DNA of 64,000 bases, from assembly GCF_003991875.1 (NCBI RefSeq), contig NZ_CP031423.1, positions 2,232,001 to 2,296,000 on the forward strand. The letters run 5' to 3'. Positions 1-9,129 of the stretch are shown here, piece by piece; position 1 is the first letter of the stretch; each line of letters begins with the position of its first letter. The translations under genes and the position numbers were made by a program. The notes under the pieces were generated by a model. It was not told the origin of the DNA. It saw nothing but the letters and a program-made list of their open reading frames with translations, and searched no databases. This DNA is from Microbacterium lemovicicum (GTDB lineage: Bacteria > Actinomycetota > Actinomycetes > Actinomycetales > Microbacteriaceae).

Positions 1-184
1 GCGCGCTCGGCCGGATCGGCGATGTTCTTCACGTGCGCACCGGGAGGGTACGTGACCGTCGGCCCCACCTCGAACAGCGCGATTGTCGCCTCGGGCGCGC
101 GCTCGCTCAGGATGCGGGCGTAGGCGGCGCCGGCGGGGCCGCTCCCGACGATCGCGACGTCGACGGACGCGGGGTAACGGCCGG

Positions 185-188
<4 letters not shown>
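1..188 (-). CDS. GMC-family FAD oxidoreductase, N-terminal part only (runs off left edge)
   Basis: Only about 62 N-terminal residues are inside the window. They begin MTGRYPASVDVAIVGSGPAG, a Rossmann beta-alpha-beta with GxGxxG that binds the ADP part of FAD, followed by an acidic residue at the end of strand 2 (LFEVGP) and a PPGAHVKNI stretch seen in GMC/pyranose-oxidase-like enzymes. The ATG overlaps the TGA of the isomerase-like gene upstream (ATGA), so the two are translationally coupled. Family members oxidise a sugar hydroxyl, often C2 or C3, and CarA-type enzymes do this on glycosides before C-deglycosylation. Function here is inferred because the substrate domain is outside the window. 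Confidence 0.75.
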
Positions 189-979
<791 letters not shown>

Positions 980-992
980 GGTGTCTCCTGGG

Positions 993-1364
993 TCAGAACA
1001 TCGGATGGTCGTGAACGGCATGCGCCGGGACGGGTTGCAGCACGTCCCAGTGCTCGACGATCCGGCCGTTCTCGAATCGGTAGATGTCCGCCACGGCCGC
1101 GTCGGGCGCGCCGGGGCGGGAGGCTTTGACGTGGACCATGGCGAAATCGCCGTCCACGAGGATGCGCTGGATCTCGAAGCGCGCGTCGGGCGACCCGTCG
1201 AACTTCGGCGTCAGCATGTCGATCGCGGGCTGCGGCCCGTCGCCGATGGTGGGGTTGTGCTGGATGTAGTCGTCCGACACGAGCAGGGCGAACGCCTCCG
1301 CCACCCGCTTCCGCGTGTAGAAGAGGTCGCAGAACGCCTCGAAGTCCGCACGCACCTCACTCAT
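993..1364 (-). CDS. SnoaL/NTF2-like fold protein
   Basis: 123-residue small alpha+beta protein of the NTF2-like superfamily (SnoaL-like polyketide cyclase group). Recognisable parts are an N-terminal helix pair (FEAFCDLFYTRKRVAEAF), then YIQHNPTIGDG and the C-terminal strands DIYRFENGRIVEHWDVLQPVP, which are highly typical of this group. Such proteins act as cyclases, isomerases or dehydratases on small organic molecules, and many are uncharacterised. It is the first gene of the minus-strand unit with the isomerase-like and GMC genes, 13 bases upstream of the former, and lies opposite the LysR gene. Start MSEVRADF is preferred over a longer reading into the promoter region. Confidence 0.8.
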   Translation of the reverse strand: MSEVRADFEAFCDLFYTRKRVAEAFALLVSDDYIQHNPTIGDGPQPAIDMLTPKFDGSPDARFEIQRILVDGDFAMVHVKASRPGAPDAAVADIYRFENGRIVEHWDVLQPVPAHAVHDHPMF

Positions 1365-1452
1365 CGGCCGCACCGATGCCTTCTGGCTGGTGGATAGACA
1401 GGGTCGATAAGATGGATGCTTCACCCGACGTCGAGCGAAGGATCACATCGCC

Positions 1453-2439
1453 GTGGCCGATCAACCTCTTCTGTCGCGACTCGACCTCAACCTGCTGGTC
1501 GCTCTCGACGCACTGCTCACCGAGCGGAGCGTGACGCGGGCGGCAGAGCGGCTGCATCTCAGCCAGCCGGCCCTGAGCGCGTCGCTGGCCCGCCTGCGCA
1601 ACCACTTCAACGACCCGATCCTCGCCCGCCGCGGCAACGCGTACGAGCTCACCCCGCTCGCGCTGCGACTGTCGGAGCACACGACGATCGCGCTGGACGC
1701 GGCGCGCAGGGTCTTCGAGAGCCAGGCGACGTGGACGCCGCACGAGTCGACGCGCGAATTCTCCGTCTACGGCTCCGACTACGGCTTCGCCACGATCGGC
1801 GCCGCGGTCTCCCGTGCGGCGGCGGAGGCCGCGCCCGGAGTGCGCTTCCGATTCCTGCTCCACAACAACACGATCGTCGACGATGCCGCCAACAGCCTGC
1901 GATCGGTCGACGCGATGGTCATCCCCCACGGCTACCTCACCGATCTGCCGTACGAGGACCTGTGGCGCGACCGCTGGGTGATCGTCGCCGACGAGGCGAA
2001 CCCGCTCATCGCCGACGGGCTCAGCATGGAGATCCTCGCGGCGTGCCCGTGGGTGTTCACCTACCGCTCGCGCTCCGCGTTCACCTCGGCGGGCCGCCAG
2101 CTGCAGCTCCTGGGTATCGAGCCCGACGTGCAGGTGATCGTCGAGAGCTTCCTCTCGCTGCCGAGCTTCGTGGTCGGGACCACGCGTCTCGGTCTCGTGC
2201 AGGCAGCCCTCGCACCCGAGATCGGCCGCCTTCCCGGCATCCGCATCCTCGAGCCGCCCTTCGACGCCACGCCGACGGCGAACGCCCTCTGGTGGCACCC
2301 CGTCCACGAGCGCGACCCGGAGCATGCCTGGATGCGTTCGCTGTTCCGCGATGCCGCCCGCGAGGTGCAGTCGGTCGTCGCCGCCGGAGAGCGGTTCGTC
2401 GAGCCGATCGAGCAGACGGAGCACGCGATCAGCCTTTGA
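1453..2439 (+). CDS. LysR-family transcriptional regulator
   Basis: 328-residue LysR-type regulator with GTG start. Residues about 8-66 form the winged helix-turn-helix (LDLNLLVALDALLTERSVTR then AAERLHLSQPALSASLARLR), and the remainder is the periplasmic-binding-protein-like effector domain. Its overall style is NodD/NahR-like, a group that often senses aromatic compounds. It is divergent from the SnoaL-isomerase-GMC unit with an 88-base gap, the standard arrangement for control of that unit by a LysR protein. Its 3' end overlaps the convergent MalG-type permease gene by 11 bases. Confidence 0.9.
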   Translation: MADQPLLSRLDLNLLVALDALLTERSVTRAAERLHLSQPALSASLARLRNHFNDPILARRGNAYELTPLALRLSEHTTIALDAARRVFESQATWTPHESTREFSVYGSDYGFATIGAAVSRAAAEAAPGVRFRFLLHNNTIVDDAANSLRSVDAMVIPHGYLTDLPYEDLWRDRWVIVADEANPLIADGLSMEILAACPWVFTYRSRSAFTSAGRQLQLLGIEPDVQVIVESFLSLPSFVVGTTRLGLVQAALAPEIGRLPGIRILEPPFDATPTANALWWHPVHERDPEHAWMRSLFRDAAREVQSVVAAGERFVEPIEQTEHAISL

Positions 2440-3265
2440 GTCCGCCGGCGAAGCCCTGGATGAACTGCTTCTGCGCGAACATGTAGAACGCGAGGATCGG
2501 CACCATCGAGATGATGACGACGGCGAAGATCTTGTTCCATGCCGACACGAGACCGCCGACGTAGGTGTACATCGCGACCGGCAGGGTCTGCGTCGTCGAG
2601 CCGCCGAGGAAGATCAGCGAGTTGAAGAAGTCGTTCCAGACGATGAGCCCGGCGAGGATCGCCACGGTGCCCGTCGCCGGCGCCATGAGCGGGAGCACCA
2701 CGCGGAAGAAGGCCTGCGTCGGCGAGGCGCCGTCGATGACCGCCGCCTCCTCGTACTCCGTGGACAGACCGCGGAAGAAGCTCGCGTAGAGGAAGACCGA
2801 CAGGGGCAGCAGGATGCCGATCCACAGGAGGATCATGCCCAGCGCATTGCCGGTCAGCCCGATCGTGCGCGCGCCGATGTACAGCGGTACGGTGCCCAGC
2901 TGCGCGGGCAGGATGATCGCGATCAGCACCAGGTAGAACGTGATCGTCGTCCACCGGCGGGTGCGCCGGGCGATCACGTACGCCGCGATCGAGCCCAGCA
3001 GCACGAGCCCGAAGACGGCGCCGGCGGTGATGATGACGCTGTTCAGGATGCTCATCGGGATGCTGTTGCGACCCGTGGTGGTGAGCACCTGCACGAAGGC
3101 GGTGAAGTCCAGTCCGCTGGGCGGGGCGACGGCGCTCGTGGTGAGCGTCTCCTTGTCGGTCTTCAGAGACGTGACGATGAGGATGTAGAACGGCAGCAGG
3201 CCGATGAGCGTCACGATCCAGACGAAGACTTCGCGGACCGCGGTGGCTTTGGTGTAGCGGAACAT
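2429..3265 (-). CDS. Carbohydrate ABC transporter permease, MalG type
   Basis: 278-residue inner-membrane permease with about six hydrophobic helices. The EAA loop reads YEEAAVIDGASPTQAFFRVV, followed by LPLMAP, the contact site for the ATPase. The C-terminus AQKQFIQGFAGGLKG is the usual MalG/LacG tail. The ATG lies one base beyond the TGA of the MalF-type gene, so both are one transcription unit. No ATP-binding subunit is encoded nearby; such importers commonly use a shared MsmK/MalK-type ATPase encoded elsewhere. The matching sugar-binding lipoprotein is probably the one at 7757. Confidence 0.92.
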   Translation of the reverse strand: MFRYTKATAVREVFVWIVTLIGLLPFYILIVTSLKTDKETLTTSAVAPPSGLDFTAFVQVLTTTGRNSIPMSILNSVIITAGAVFGLVLLGSIAAYVIARRTRRWTTITFYLVLIAIILPAQLGTVPLYIGARTIGLTGNALGMILLWIGILLPLSVFLYASFFRGLSTEYEEAAVIDGASPTQAFFRVVLPLMAPATGTVAILAGLIVWNDFFNSLIFLGGSTTQTLPVAMYTYVGGLVSAWNKIFAVVIISMVPILAFYMFAQKQFIQGFAGGLKG

Positions 3266-3266
3266 G

Positions 3267-4220
3267 TCAGGCCTTTCCGGCTTCGCGGTCGCGGGTCACG
3301 TACTGCTGGAGGATGGCGAATGCCAGGATGACGACGGTGAGCACCAGGGCGAGGGCGGAGCCGAAGCCGAACTGACCGAGCGAGAAGGCCTGCTTGTAGA
3401 CCTCGGTCGCGAGCGTCTCCGTGGCACCGGCCGGTCCGCCGCCGGTGAGGGCGAGGATCTGGTCGAAGATGCGCAGGCCTTGGATGATGCCGAGCGTGGT
3501 CGCGATGGCGATGGAAGGGCGGATGGCCGGAACGGTGACGTTCCAGAACCGCGCCCACATGCCGGCCCCGTCGAGCGCGGCGGCCTCTTCCACCTCGACC
3601 GGCACAGAGGCCAGTCCGGCGAGATAGATGACCATCGTGAAGCCGGTCTGCTGCCAGACGACGGTCAGGAGGATCGCCCAGATCGACCAGGTCGGGTCCG
3701 CCAGCCACACCTTCTGGAACTCGGACAGCCCCACCGCACCCAGCAGATCGTTGAGCGGGCCGTCGAACTGGAAGATGAACTTCCAGACGTAGGCCACGGC
3801 GAGCGGACTGAGCACCACCGGCATGAACAGCAGCGTCCGCAGGATGTACCGGGACTTGAGCGTGCGGTTGATGGCGAGCGCGAACAGCAGGCCGACGATG
3901 TTCGTGAGGATGACGGAGCCGAAGGCGAGGAACAGGGTGTTCCACACGGCACCGAGGAGCTGCGGGTCGGCGAAGATCTTCTCGAAGTTCTTGAAGCCGA
4001 TGATGTCGAACTTGCCCAGGCCGGTCCAGTTCGTGAAGGCGAAGAAGCCGCCCGTCAGCGTCGCGGCGTAGTGGACGCCGATGACCAGCACGACGGCGGG
4101 GAGGGCCCACCACCAGTGGCCGTAGCTGATGAGCGCGCGGTTGCGGCTCTTGGGCGGCGGAGTTCTCCGAGCCTTGGGAGGCACGGTGAGGGTGCGAGTA
4201 CTGTCCTGCTCGATCGTCAC
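3267..4220 (-). CDS. Sugar ABC transporter permease, MalF type
   Basis: 317-residue membrane protein with an N-terminal Ser/Pro/Arg-rich cytoplasmic tail, then about six helices. The EAA loop (VEVEEAAALDGAGMWARFWN) and the strand LRIFDQILALTGGGPAGATE are typical of CUT1-family MalF/UgpA permeases. GTG start. It is the first gene of the permease pair and is divergent from the rhamnosidase gene; the shared intergenic region is 173 bases. The substrate is not shown by sequence, but the neighbouring GH106, GH3, GH43 and GH35-like genes suggest plant oligosaccharides or glycosides. Confidence 0.92.
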   Translation of the reverse strand: MTIEQDSTRTLTVPPKARRTPPPKSRNRALISYGHWWWALPAVVLVIGVHYAATLTGGFFAFTNWTGLGKFDIIGFKNFEKIFADPQLLGAVWNTLFLAFGSVILTNIVGLLFALAINRTLKSRYILRTLLFMPVVLSPLAVAYVWKFIFQFDGPLNDLLGAVGLSEFQKVWLADPTWSIWAILLTVVWQQTGFTMVIYLAGLASVPVEVEEAAALDGAGMWARFWNVTVPAIRPSIAIATTLGIIQGLRIFDQILALTGGGPAGATETLATEVYKQAFSLGQFGFGSALALVLTVVILAFAILQQYVTRDREAGKA

Positions 4221-4393
4221 GTCGTCTGCTCTCTGACCTCGTCGTCATGCGCTCCGGGAAGGCGTGGTGCGCTCGCGATCCACTATCACACGCTTGCGTC
4301 GGAATCACACATTAGTCATGGCGATACTCGGTATAAGTCCCCGGGACCACGAGGCCGTGACGCAGGCGACGGACGGTGTCAGGATGCTTCGCT
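4221..4393. promoter_or_regulatory. Divergent promoter region, permeases / GH106
   Basis: AT-richer stretch for this genome between the permease pair and the rhamnosidase. It contains CACACATTAGTCATGG and GGTATAAGTCC around 4304-4339. The ATAAGTCC word recurs upstream of the fusion-protein operon (19260-19267), hinting at a common regulator, but I see no clean inverted repeat here. Confidence 0.35.
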
Positions 4394-7300
4394 GTGACCT
4401 CTTTCGATGACGCGACCCCTCACGCCTCTCCCGACGCCCGGCCGTCGACGCCGGCGACCGATGCTCTGTGGGACGCCTTCACCCGGCCTCCCGACGAAGC
4501 GCGTCCGCGCTCCTGGTGGCACTGGATGGACGGCAACATCGATCCCGAGGGCATCGTCCGCGATCTGACGTGGCTGCACGGCGTCGGCGTCCGCGGAGTC
4601 CAGATGTTCGACGGCGGGATGGGCATGCCGCTGGTGGTTCCCGAAGCCGTGCGGCCGGGCTCGCCGGCATGGACCGAAGCCGTCGACACCGCCGTGCGCA
4701 CCGCGGACGACCTCGGCCTGGAGCTGGCGGTCGCGACCTCCTCGGGCTGGAGCGCCGCCGGGGGTCCGTGGGTGCGCCCGGAGGACGCGATGAAGAAGGT
4801 CGTCTGGAGCGAGACCATCGTCGGCGGCGGCGAGCGCGTGGAGGCGCGACTCGCCGAGCTCCCGTCCGTGCCGGGGCTCTTCCAGGACACGCCGCGATGG
4901 GGAGCGCCGGCGTCTCCCGGCTACGTCGTCGACTGGGCCGTGCTCGCGCTCCCCGACCACGATGGCCTGCACGCCCTCTCCCCCGATGCCGTCAGTGCGT
5001 CCGGCGCGGTCGAGCACACGGAGCGTCTCGCCGACGGCTCGTTCTCCGACGCGCTGAGCATCTCCCGCGATCCCGACGCGTGGTCGGAGGGATGGCTGGA
5101 GCAGACGTTCGCCGCGCCGGTGACCGTGCGCTCCGTCGTCGTCGGCCTGCCCGGGCCGCGCGGCTTCGGCGCGGCGCCGCCGCCGGATGCGGTGCTCGAG
5201 TGCTCGGACGACGGCGGCACCTGGCACGAGGTCGCCCGGCTCGATGTGACCACCGTCCCCGCGCGGACCGCGTCGTTCGCGCCGGTGACCGCACGCCGCT
5301 TCCGCCTCCGGCTCTCCGGGGCGAGCGCGGCCGAGGCGCTCCCTCCCCGGGAGGAGGGGGTGCGGATGCCGCCGGTGCTGCGTCGTGCGGATGCCTTCCT
5401 GGTGTCGCAGTTCGCCCTGTTCCCGGCCTCGCGCGTGCATCACGCCGAGGTGAAGGCCGGGTTCGGCGTGGTCGACGACTACTACGCCGTCGACAGCGAC
5501 ACGACCGGCGCGCTCGGCGTCGTCGACGCGCGCGACGTCATCGACGTGACCGCGCACGTGCGCGACGGCGTGCTCGACTGGGCGGCGCCGGCCGGAGGCT
5601 GGCGCATCGTGCGCCTCGGCGCCTCCCTCACCGGGCAGACGAACGGACCCGCTCCGGCCGACTCGACCGGGCTCGAGGTCGACAAGCTCGACGCGCGACG
5701 GGTCGCGGAGTACCTCCGCGTGCACCTCTCCCGCCTCGGCGACGACGGAGCACCCTCCCGTTTCGCCGCGCTCCTCAGCGACAGCATCGAGTCGGGCTCT
5801 CAGAACTGGACCGACCGCATCGAAGACGAGTTCGCCACGCGCCGGGGGTACGGCGCCCGGCCCTGGCTGCCCGCGCTGGCGGGGTTCGTTGTCGGGTCGC
5901 CCGAGGAGTCGGACGCCTTCCTCTTCGACTGGCGCCGCACCATCGCGGAGCTGCTGGCGCAGGAGTACTACGGCACCCTCGGTAGCGAGGCCCGCCGCCG
6001 GGGCATGCGGTACTACGCGGAAGCCCTCGAAGACCGTCGCCCGCAGCTCGGCGACGACCTGGCGATGCGTGCGCAGGCCGATGTCCCGATGGGAGCGATG
6101 TGGACGTTCGATGCCGACGGATCGCCGCGACCGACCTACGTCGCGGATCTCAAGGGCGCAGCATCCGTCGCGCACGTCTACGGCAAGGACTGGACGGGCA
6201 GCGAGGCGTTCACCTCGTTCGGCCGGCCCTGGTCGTGGTCGCCGAAGGCGCTCAAGCACATCGCCGACCTGCAGCTGACGCTCGGCGTGACCCGGTTCTG
6301 CATCCACACCTCGCCCCATCAGCCCATCGCCGCCCCGCCGCCGGGCATCGCGCTCGCGCCGTTCCTCGGTCAGGCCTTCACGGTCCATGAGACGTGGAGC
6401 GGCATGGCGGGCCCGTGGATCGACTACCTCGCCCGGTGCAGCGCACTGCTGTCGGCGGGACGACCCGATGTCGACGTCGCGGTCTTCGTGGGAGAGGAGG
6501 CTCCGGTGACGGGGCTATTCGGCTCGCACCTCGACACCGCGGTGCCCGACGGCTTCGACCATGACTACGTCGGGCCGGACGCCCTCCGCGACATCCTCCG
6601 CGTCGAAGGCGGCCGCATCGTCGCCGACGGCGCCGACTACGCCGTCCTCTTCCTCGGCGGTTCCTCGGCGCGGATGACGTGCGCTGCGCTCACCGAGGTC
6701 GGACGACTCGTGGATGCCGGAGCCGCCGTCATCGGCGATCGTCCGACCCGCTCACCGTCCCTCAGCGACGATCCCGCGGACTTCTCCGCCCTCTGCGACC
6801 GCCTGTGGGGTGAGGGCGGAGTCTTCCCGGGCTCCCTCGCAGACGGGCTGGCGCGACGGGGCCGAATTCCGGCATGGGAGGTCACCAGCGGCGGCATCGT
6901 CCGGCGCACCTCGCGCGTGGTGGACGGCCGGAGGCTGCTGTTCCTGGCGAACCCCGCGGCGTCCGCTCTCGACGTGCGCGTGCGCCTGGCGAGCGGTGCT
7001 CCCCTGGCCGTCTGGGACCCCGTGGAGGTGCGCGACGTCCCGTTCGCGGCGTCCGATGACGGGGCGGTCGCGCTGACCCTTCCGCCCTTCGGCTCGGTGT
7101 TCGTCCTGGAGCAGGAGGAGCCCGCCACAGCGGTGGCGGAGCCGGGTGCCGACGTCCTCCACCTCGACGGCGAGTGGGTGCTCGAGCTGCCCGGCACGGA
7201 GCCGATCACCACCTCGCCGGCACCGCTGCCCTGGTCAGGCGACGTCGGACGGGGGTTCTCGGGCACGGCCGTCTACCGCCACCGGTTCACGATGACGCCG

Positions 7301-7606
7301 GACGCCGCCGGGCGCACCGCCGTCGTCGAGCTCACGGACGTGGGCGACATCGCGCGGATCGTGGTGAACGGCGTCGACTGCGGCGTGGCCTGGACGGCGC
7401 CGTTCCGCGTCGAGGTGTCGCCGGCGCTGCACGCGGGCGAGAACGAGCTCGAGATCGAGGTGGCGAACCCGTGGCGCAACCGGCTCATCGCCGAGGGCGC
7501 CGAGGCGTCCGGCGAGGTGTTCGCGCCGATGACCGGGGTCTTCGAGCCGACGGCGGCAGTGGAACCGGCGGGCCTGCTCGGACCGGTGCGGCTGCGCCTC
7601 GCCTGA
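4394..7606 (+). CDS. Glycoside hydrolase family 106-like (alpha-L-rhamnosidase)
   Basis: About 1070 residues, the usual size of GH106 inverting alpha-L-rhamnosidases. The N-terminal ARPRSWWHWMDGNIDPEGI motif and the following GVRGVQMFDGG are hallmarks of the family, the catalytic region continues through the LLSDSIESGSQNWT segment, and a galactose-binding-like beta-sandwich forms the C-terminus. No signal peptide is visible, so it probably works inside the cell on imported glycosides. The GTG at 4394 has AGGA 9 bases upstream; an in-frame GTG at 4376 adds six residues and is possible. The enzyme would release rhamnose, a common cap on flavonoid glycosides and pectin fragments. Confidence 0.85.
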   Translation: MTSFDDATPHASPDARPSTPATDALWDAFTRPPDEARPRSWWHWMDGNIDPEGIVRDLTWLHGVGVRGVQMFDGGMGMPLVVPEAVRPGSPAWTEAVDTAVRTADDLGLELAVATSSGWSAAGGPWVRPEDAMKKVVWSETIVGGGERVEARLAELPSVPGLFQDTPRWGAPASPGYVVDWAVLALPDHDGLHALSPDAVSASGAVEHTERLADGSFSDALSISRDPDAWSEGWLEQTFAAPVTVRSVVVGLPGPRGFGAAPPPDAVLECSDDGGTWHEVARLDVTTVPARTASFAPVTARRFRLRLSGASAAEALPPREEGVRMPPVLRRADAFLVSQFALFPASRVHHAEVKAGFGVVDDYYAVDSDTTGALGVVDARDVIDVTAHVRDGVLDWAAPAGGWRIVRLGASLTGQTNGPAPADSTGLEVDKLDARRVAEYLRVHLSRLGDDGAPSRFAALLSDSIESGSQNWTDRIEDEFATRRGYGARPWLPALAGFVVGSPEESDAFLFDWRRTIAELLAQEYYGTLGSEARRRGMRYYAEALEDRRPQLGDDLAMRAQADVPMGAMWTFDADGSPRPTYVADLKGAASVAHVYGKDWTGSEAFTSFGRPWSWSPKALKHIADLQLTLGVTRFCIHTSPHQPIAAPPPGIALAPFLGQAFTVHETWSGMAGPWIDYLARCSALLSAGRPDVDVAVFVGEEAPVTGLFGSHLDTAVPDGFDHDYVGPDALRDILRVEGGRIVADGADYAVLFLGGSSARMTCAALTEVGRLVDAGAAVIGDRPTRSPSLSDDPADFSALCDRLWGEGGVFPGSLADGLARRGRIPAWEVTSGGIVRRTSRVVDGRRLLFLANPAASALDVRVRLASGAPLAVWDPVEVRDVPFAASDDGAVALTLPPFGSVFVLEQEEPATAVAEPGADVLHLDGEWVLELPGTEPITTSPAPLPWSGDVGRGFSGTAVYRHRFTMTPDAAGRTAVVELTDVGDIARIVVNGVDCGVAWTAPFRVEVSPALHAGENELEIEVANPWRNRLIAEGAEASGEVFAPMTGVFEPTAAVEPAGLLGPVRLRLA

Positions 7607-7643
7607 GCGGGCTCGCCGGGCGGATCAGCGGGGCTATAGGCGC

Positions 7644-7662
7644 ACATAAGCGGTTGTTATGT
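7644..7662. promoter_or_regulatory. Inverted repeat operator candidate upstream of the sugar-binding protein
   Basis: ACATAA, 7-base spacer, TTATGT: perfect 6-base arms, located about 95 bases upstream of the substrate-binding-protein start. The sequence GCACATAA recurs in the promoter of the fusion-protein operon at 19277-19284. It is an operator candidate for one of the regulators in this region. Confidence 0.5.
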
Positions 7663-7756
7663 CGAAATGATGCAAATGCTGTCAGTCTGTTCCTGCGGCC
7701 CCCGAGCCGAGCCAGCTGCGCCGCTGGCGACGATGACGTCACGAAAGGTTCGAACA

Positions 7757-9052
7757 ATGTCACAGCACATGCTTCGCCGACAGCTCCGATGGTCGCTTCT
7801 CGCGGTCCCCGTGGCCGGCGTCCTGGTTCTCGCCGGCTGCTCCGGCGGCTCGACCGACAACGGCGGGGGCGCGTCCGGCGATCCCGCCACGACCGGGTTC
7901 TCGATCATGGTCGCCCAGGCCAACGACGCCGACGACTTCTACGCCCAGACCGCGAAGAAGTACTCGGACGAGACCGGGGTCCCCATCGAGGTCATCCCCT
8001 ACCCGTCCGACGCGTACAACACGCAGGTGACGACGCAGCTCCAGGGCGGCAACGCGGCCGACGTGATGATCCTCTCGCCCGGCACCGGTCAGCCGATCTC
8101 GGTGATCAGCCTCGCCGAGGCCAGCTTCCTGGCCCCTCTCGATGACACCTCCGCCGGCCTCCTGCCCGCCGGCAGCGAGACGCTCTTCCAGGTCGACGGC
8201 AAGACGTACGCCCAGCCGACCGCCCTCACCCCGGTCGGACTCGTGTTCAACGTGACCGCCGCGGAAGAGGCGAAGGTCACGTACCCGACGACCTATGAAG
8301 AGCTCCTCACGGCCTGCACCACGGCCCGCGACGCCGGCAAGACCTTCTCGGTCCTCGCCGGAGGCATCCCCTTCAACACCGGACTCATGGCTCAGCTGAT
8401 CTCGGCCACGCGCGTCTACTCAGAGACGCCCGACTGGAACGAGCAGCGCGCCGACGGCAAGGTCACCTTCGCCGACAGCGGCTGGAAGGACGTCCTCGAC
8501 GACATCGTCGAGATGAACGACAAGGGCTGCTTCCAGGACGGTGCCGCCGGTGGCACGTTCGACAACATCACGGCCGGCCTGGGTGGCGGCACGGCGCTGA
8601 CCGCCGCCGTCCCCGGCAGCGCGGCAGCCTCCATCGCCGAGGCGACCGGTCAGGACCTCAACGTGCAGGCGTTCCCGCCGAAGAAGGGCGAGAAGGCGTT
8701 CACCGTCACCGGCGCCAACTACGCCTGGGCGATCAACGCGAAGTCCGACGACGCGGTGAAGGCCTCCGCTCAGGCGTTCCTCGACTGGGTCGCCACGCCT
8801 GAGGAGTCCGCCGCGTACGCGAAGCTCTCCGGATCCGTCCCGATCACGGGCATCGACAAGAGCACCCTGCTGCCCTCGTACGCTCCGATCGCCGACCTCC
8901 TGAGCGCCGGCGACTACGCCGGTCTGCCCAACGCCGCCTGGCCGAACGGAGCCGTCTACGACGCGCTCGGCGCCGGTGTGCAGGGTCTGCTGACCGGCCA
9001 GAAGACGGTCGATCAGGTGCTCAGCGACATGGACGCCGCCTGGGGCGAGTAA
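7757..9052 (+). CDS. Extracellular sugar-binding lipoprotein (ABC importer, family 1)
   Basis: 431 residues. The N-terminus has basic residues, a hydrophobic helix and the lipobox VLAGC, so it is a membrane-anchored lipoprotein outside the cell. The rest is a family-1 solute-binding protein (CUT1 type): TQLQGGNAADVMIL, the hinge region, and YAWAINAKSDDAVKASAQAF followed by the late EESAAYAKLSGSVP segment typical of this fold. AAAGG precedes the ATG at 7757. It probably serves the MalF/MalG-type permeases at 2429-4220, although the rhamnosidase gene separates them. The GH3 beta-glucosidase follows after a strong terminator. Confidence 0.92.
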   Translation: MSQHMLRRQLRWSLLAVPVAGVLVLAGCSGGSTDNGGGASGDPATTGFSIMVAQANDADDFYAQTAKKYSDETGVPIEVIPYPSDAYNTQVTTQLQGGNAADVMILSPGTGQPISVISLAEASFLAPLDDTSAGLLPAGSETLFQVDGKTYAQPTALTPVGLVFNVTAAEEAKVTYPTTYEELLTACTTARDAGKTFSVLAGGIPFNTGLMAQLISATRVYSETPDWNEQRADGKVTFADSGWKDVLDDIVEMNDKGCFQDGAAGGTFDNITAGLGGGTALTAAVPGSAAASIAEATGQDLNVQAFPPKKGEKAFTVTGANYAWAINAKSDDAVKASAQAFLDWVATPEESAAYAKLSGSVPITGIDKSTLLPSYAPIADLLSAGDYAGLPNAAWPNGAVYDALGAGVQGLLTGQKTVDQVLSDMDAAWGE

Positions 9053-9066
9053 GTCACAGCACGACA

Positions 9067-9107
9067 GCGGCCGTCCGGGGCATCCCCGGGCGGCCGCTCC
9101 CCTTTTC
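9067..9107 (+). terminator. Rho-independent terminator after the sugar-binding protein
   Basis: A 14-base stem (GCGGCCGTCCGGGG against CCCCGGGCGGCCGC, one G-U pair) closes a 3-base loop, followed by a TCCCCTTTTCCC tail. It lies 14 bases past the stop codon and would limit read-through into the GH3 gene. Confidence 0.8.
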
Positions 9108-9129
9108 CCGCTCGACTCCCGGAGACACG

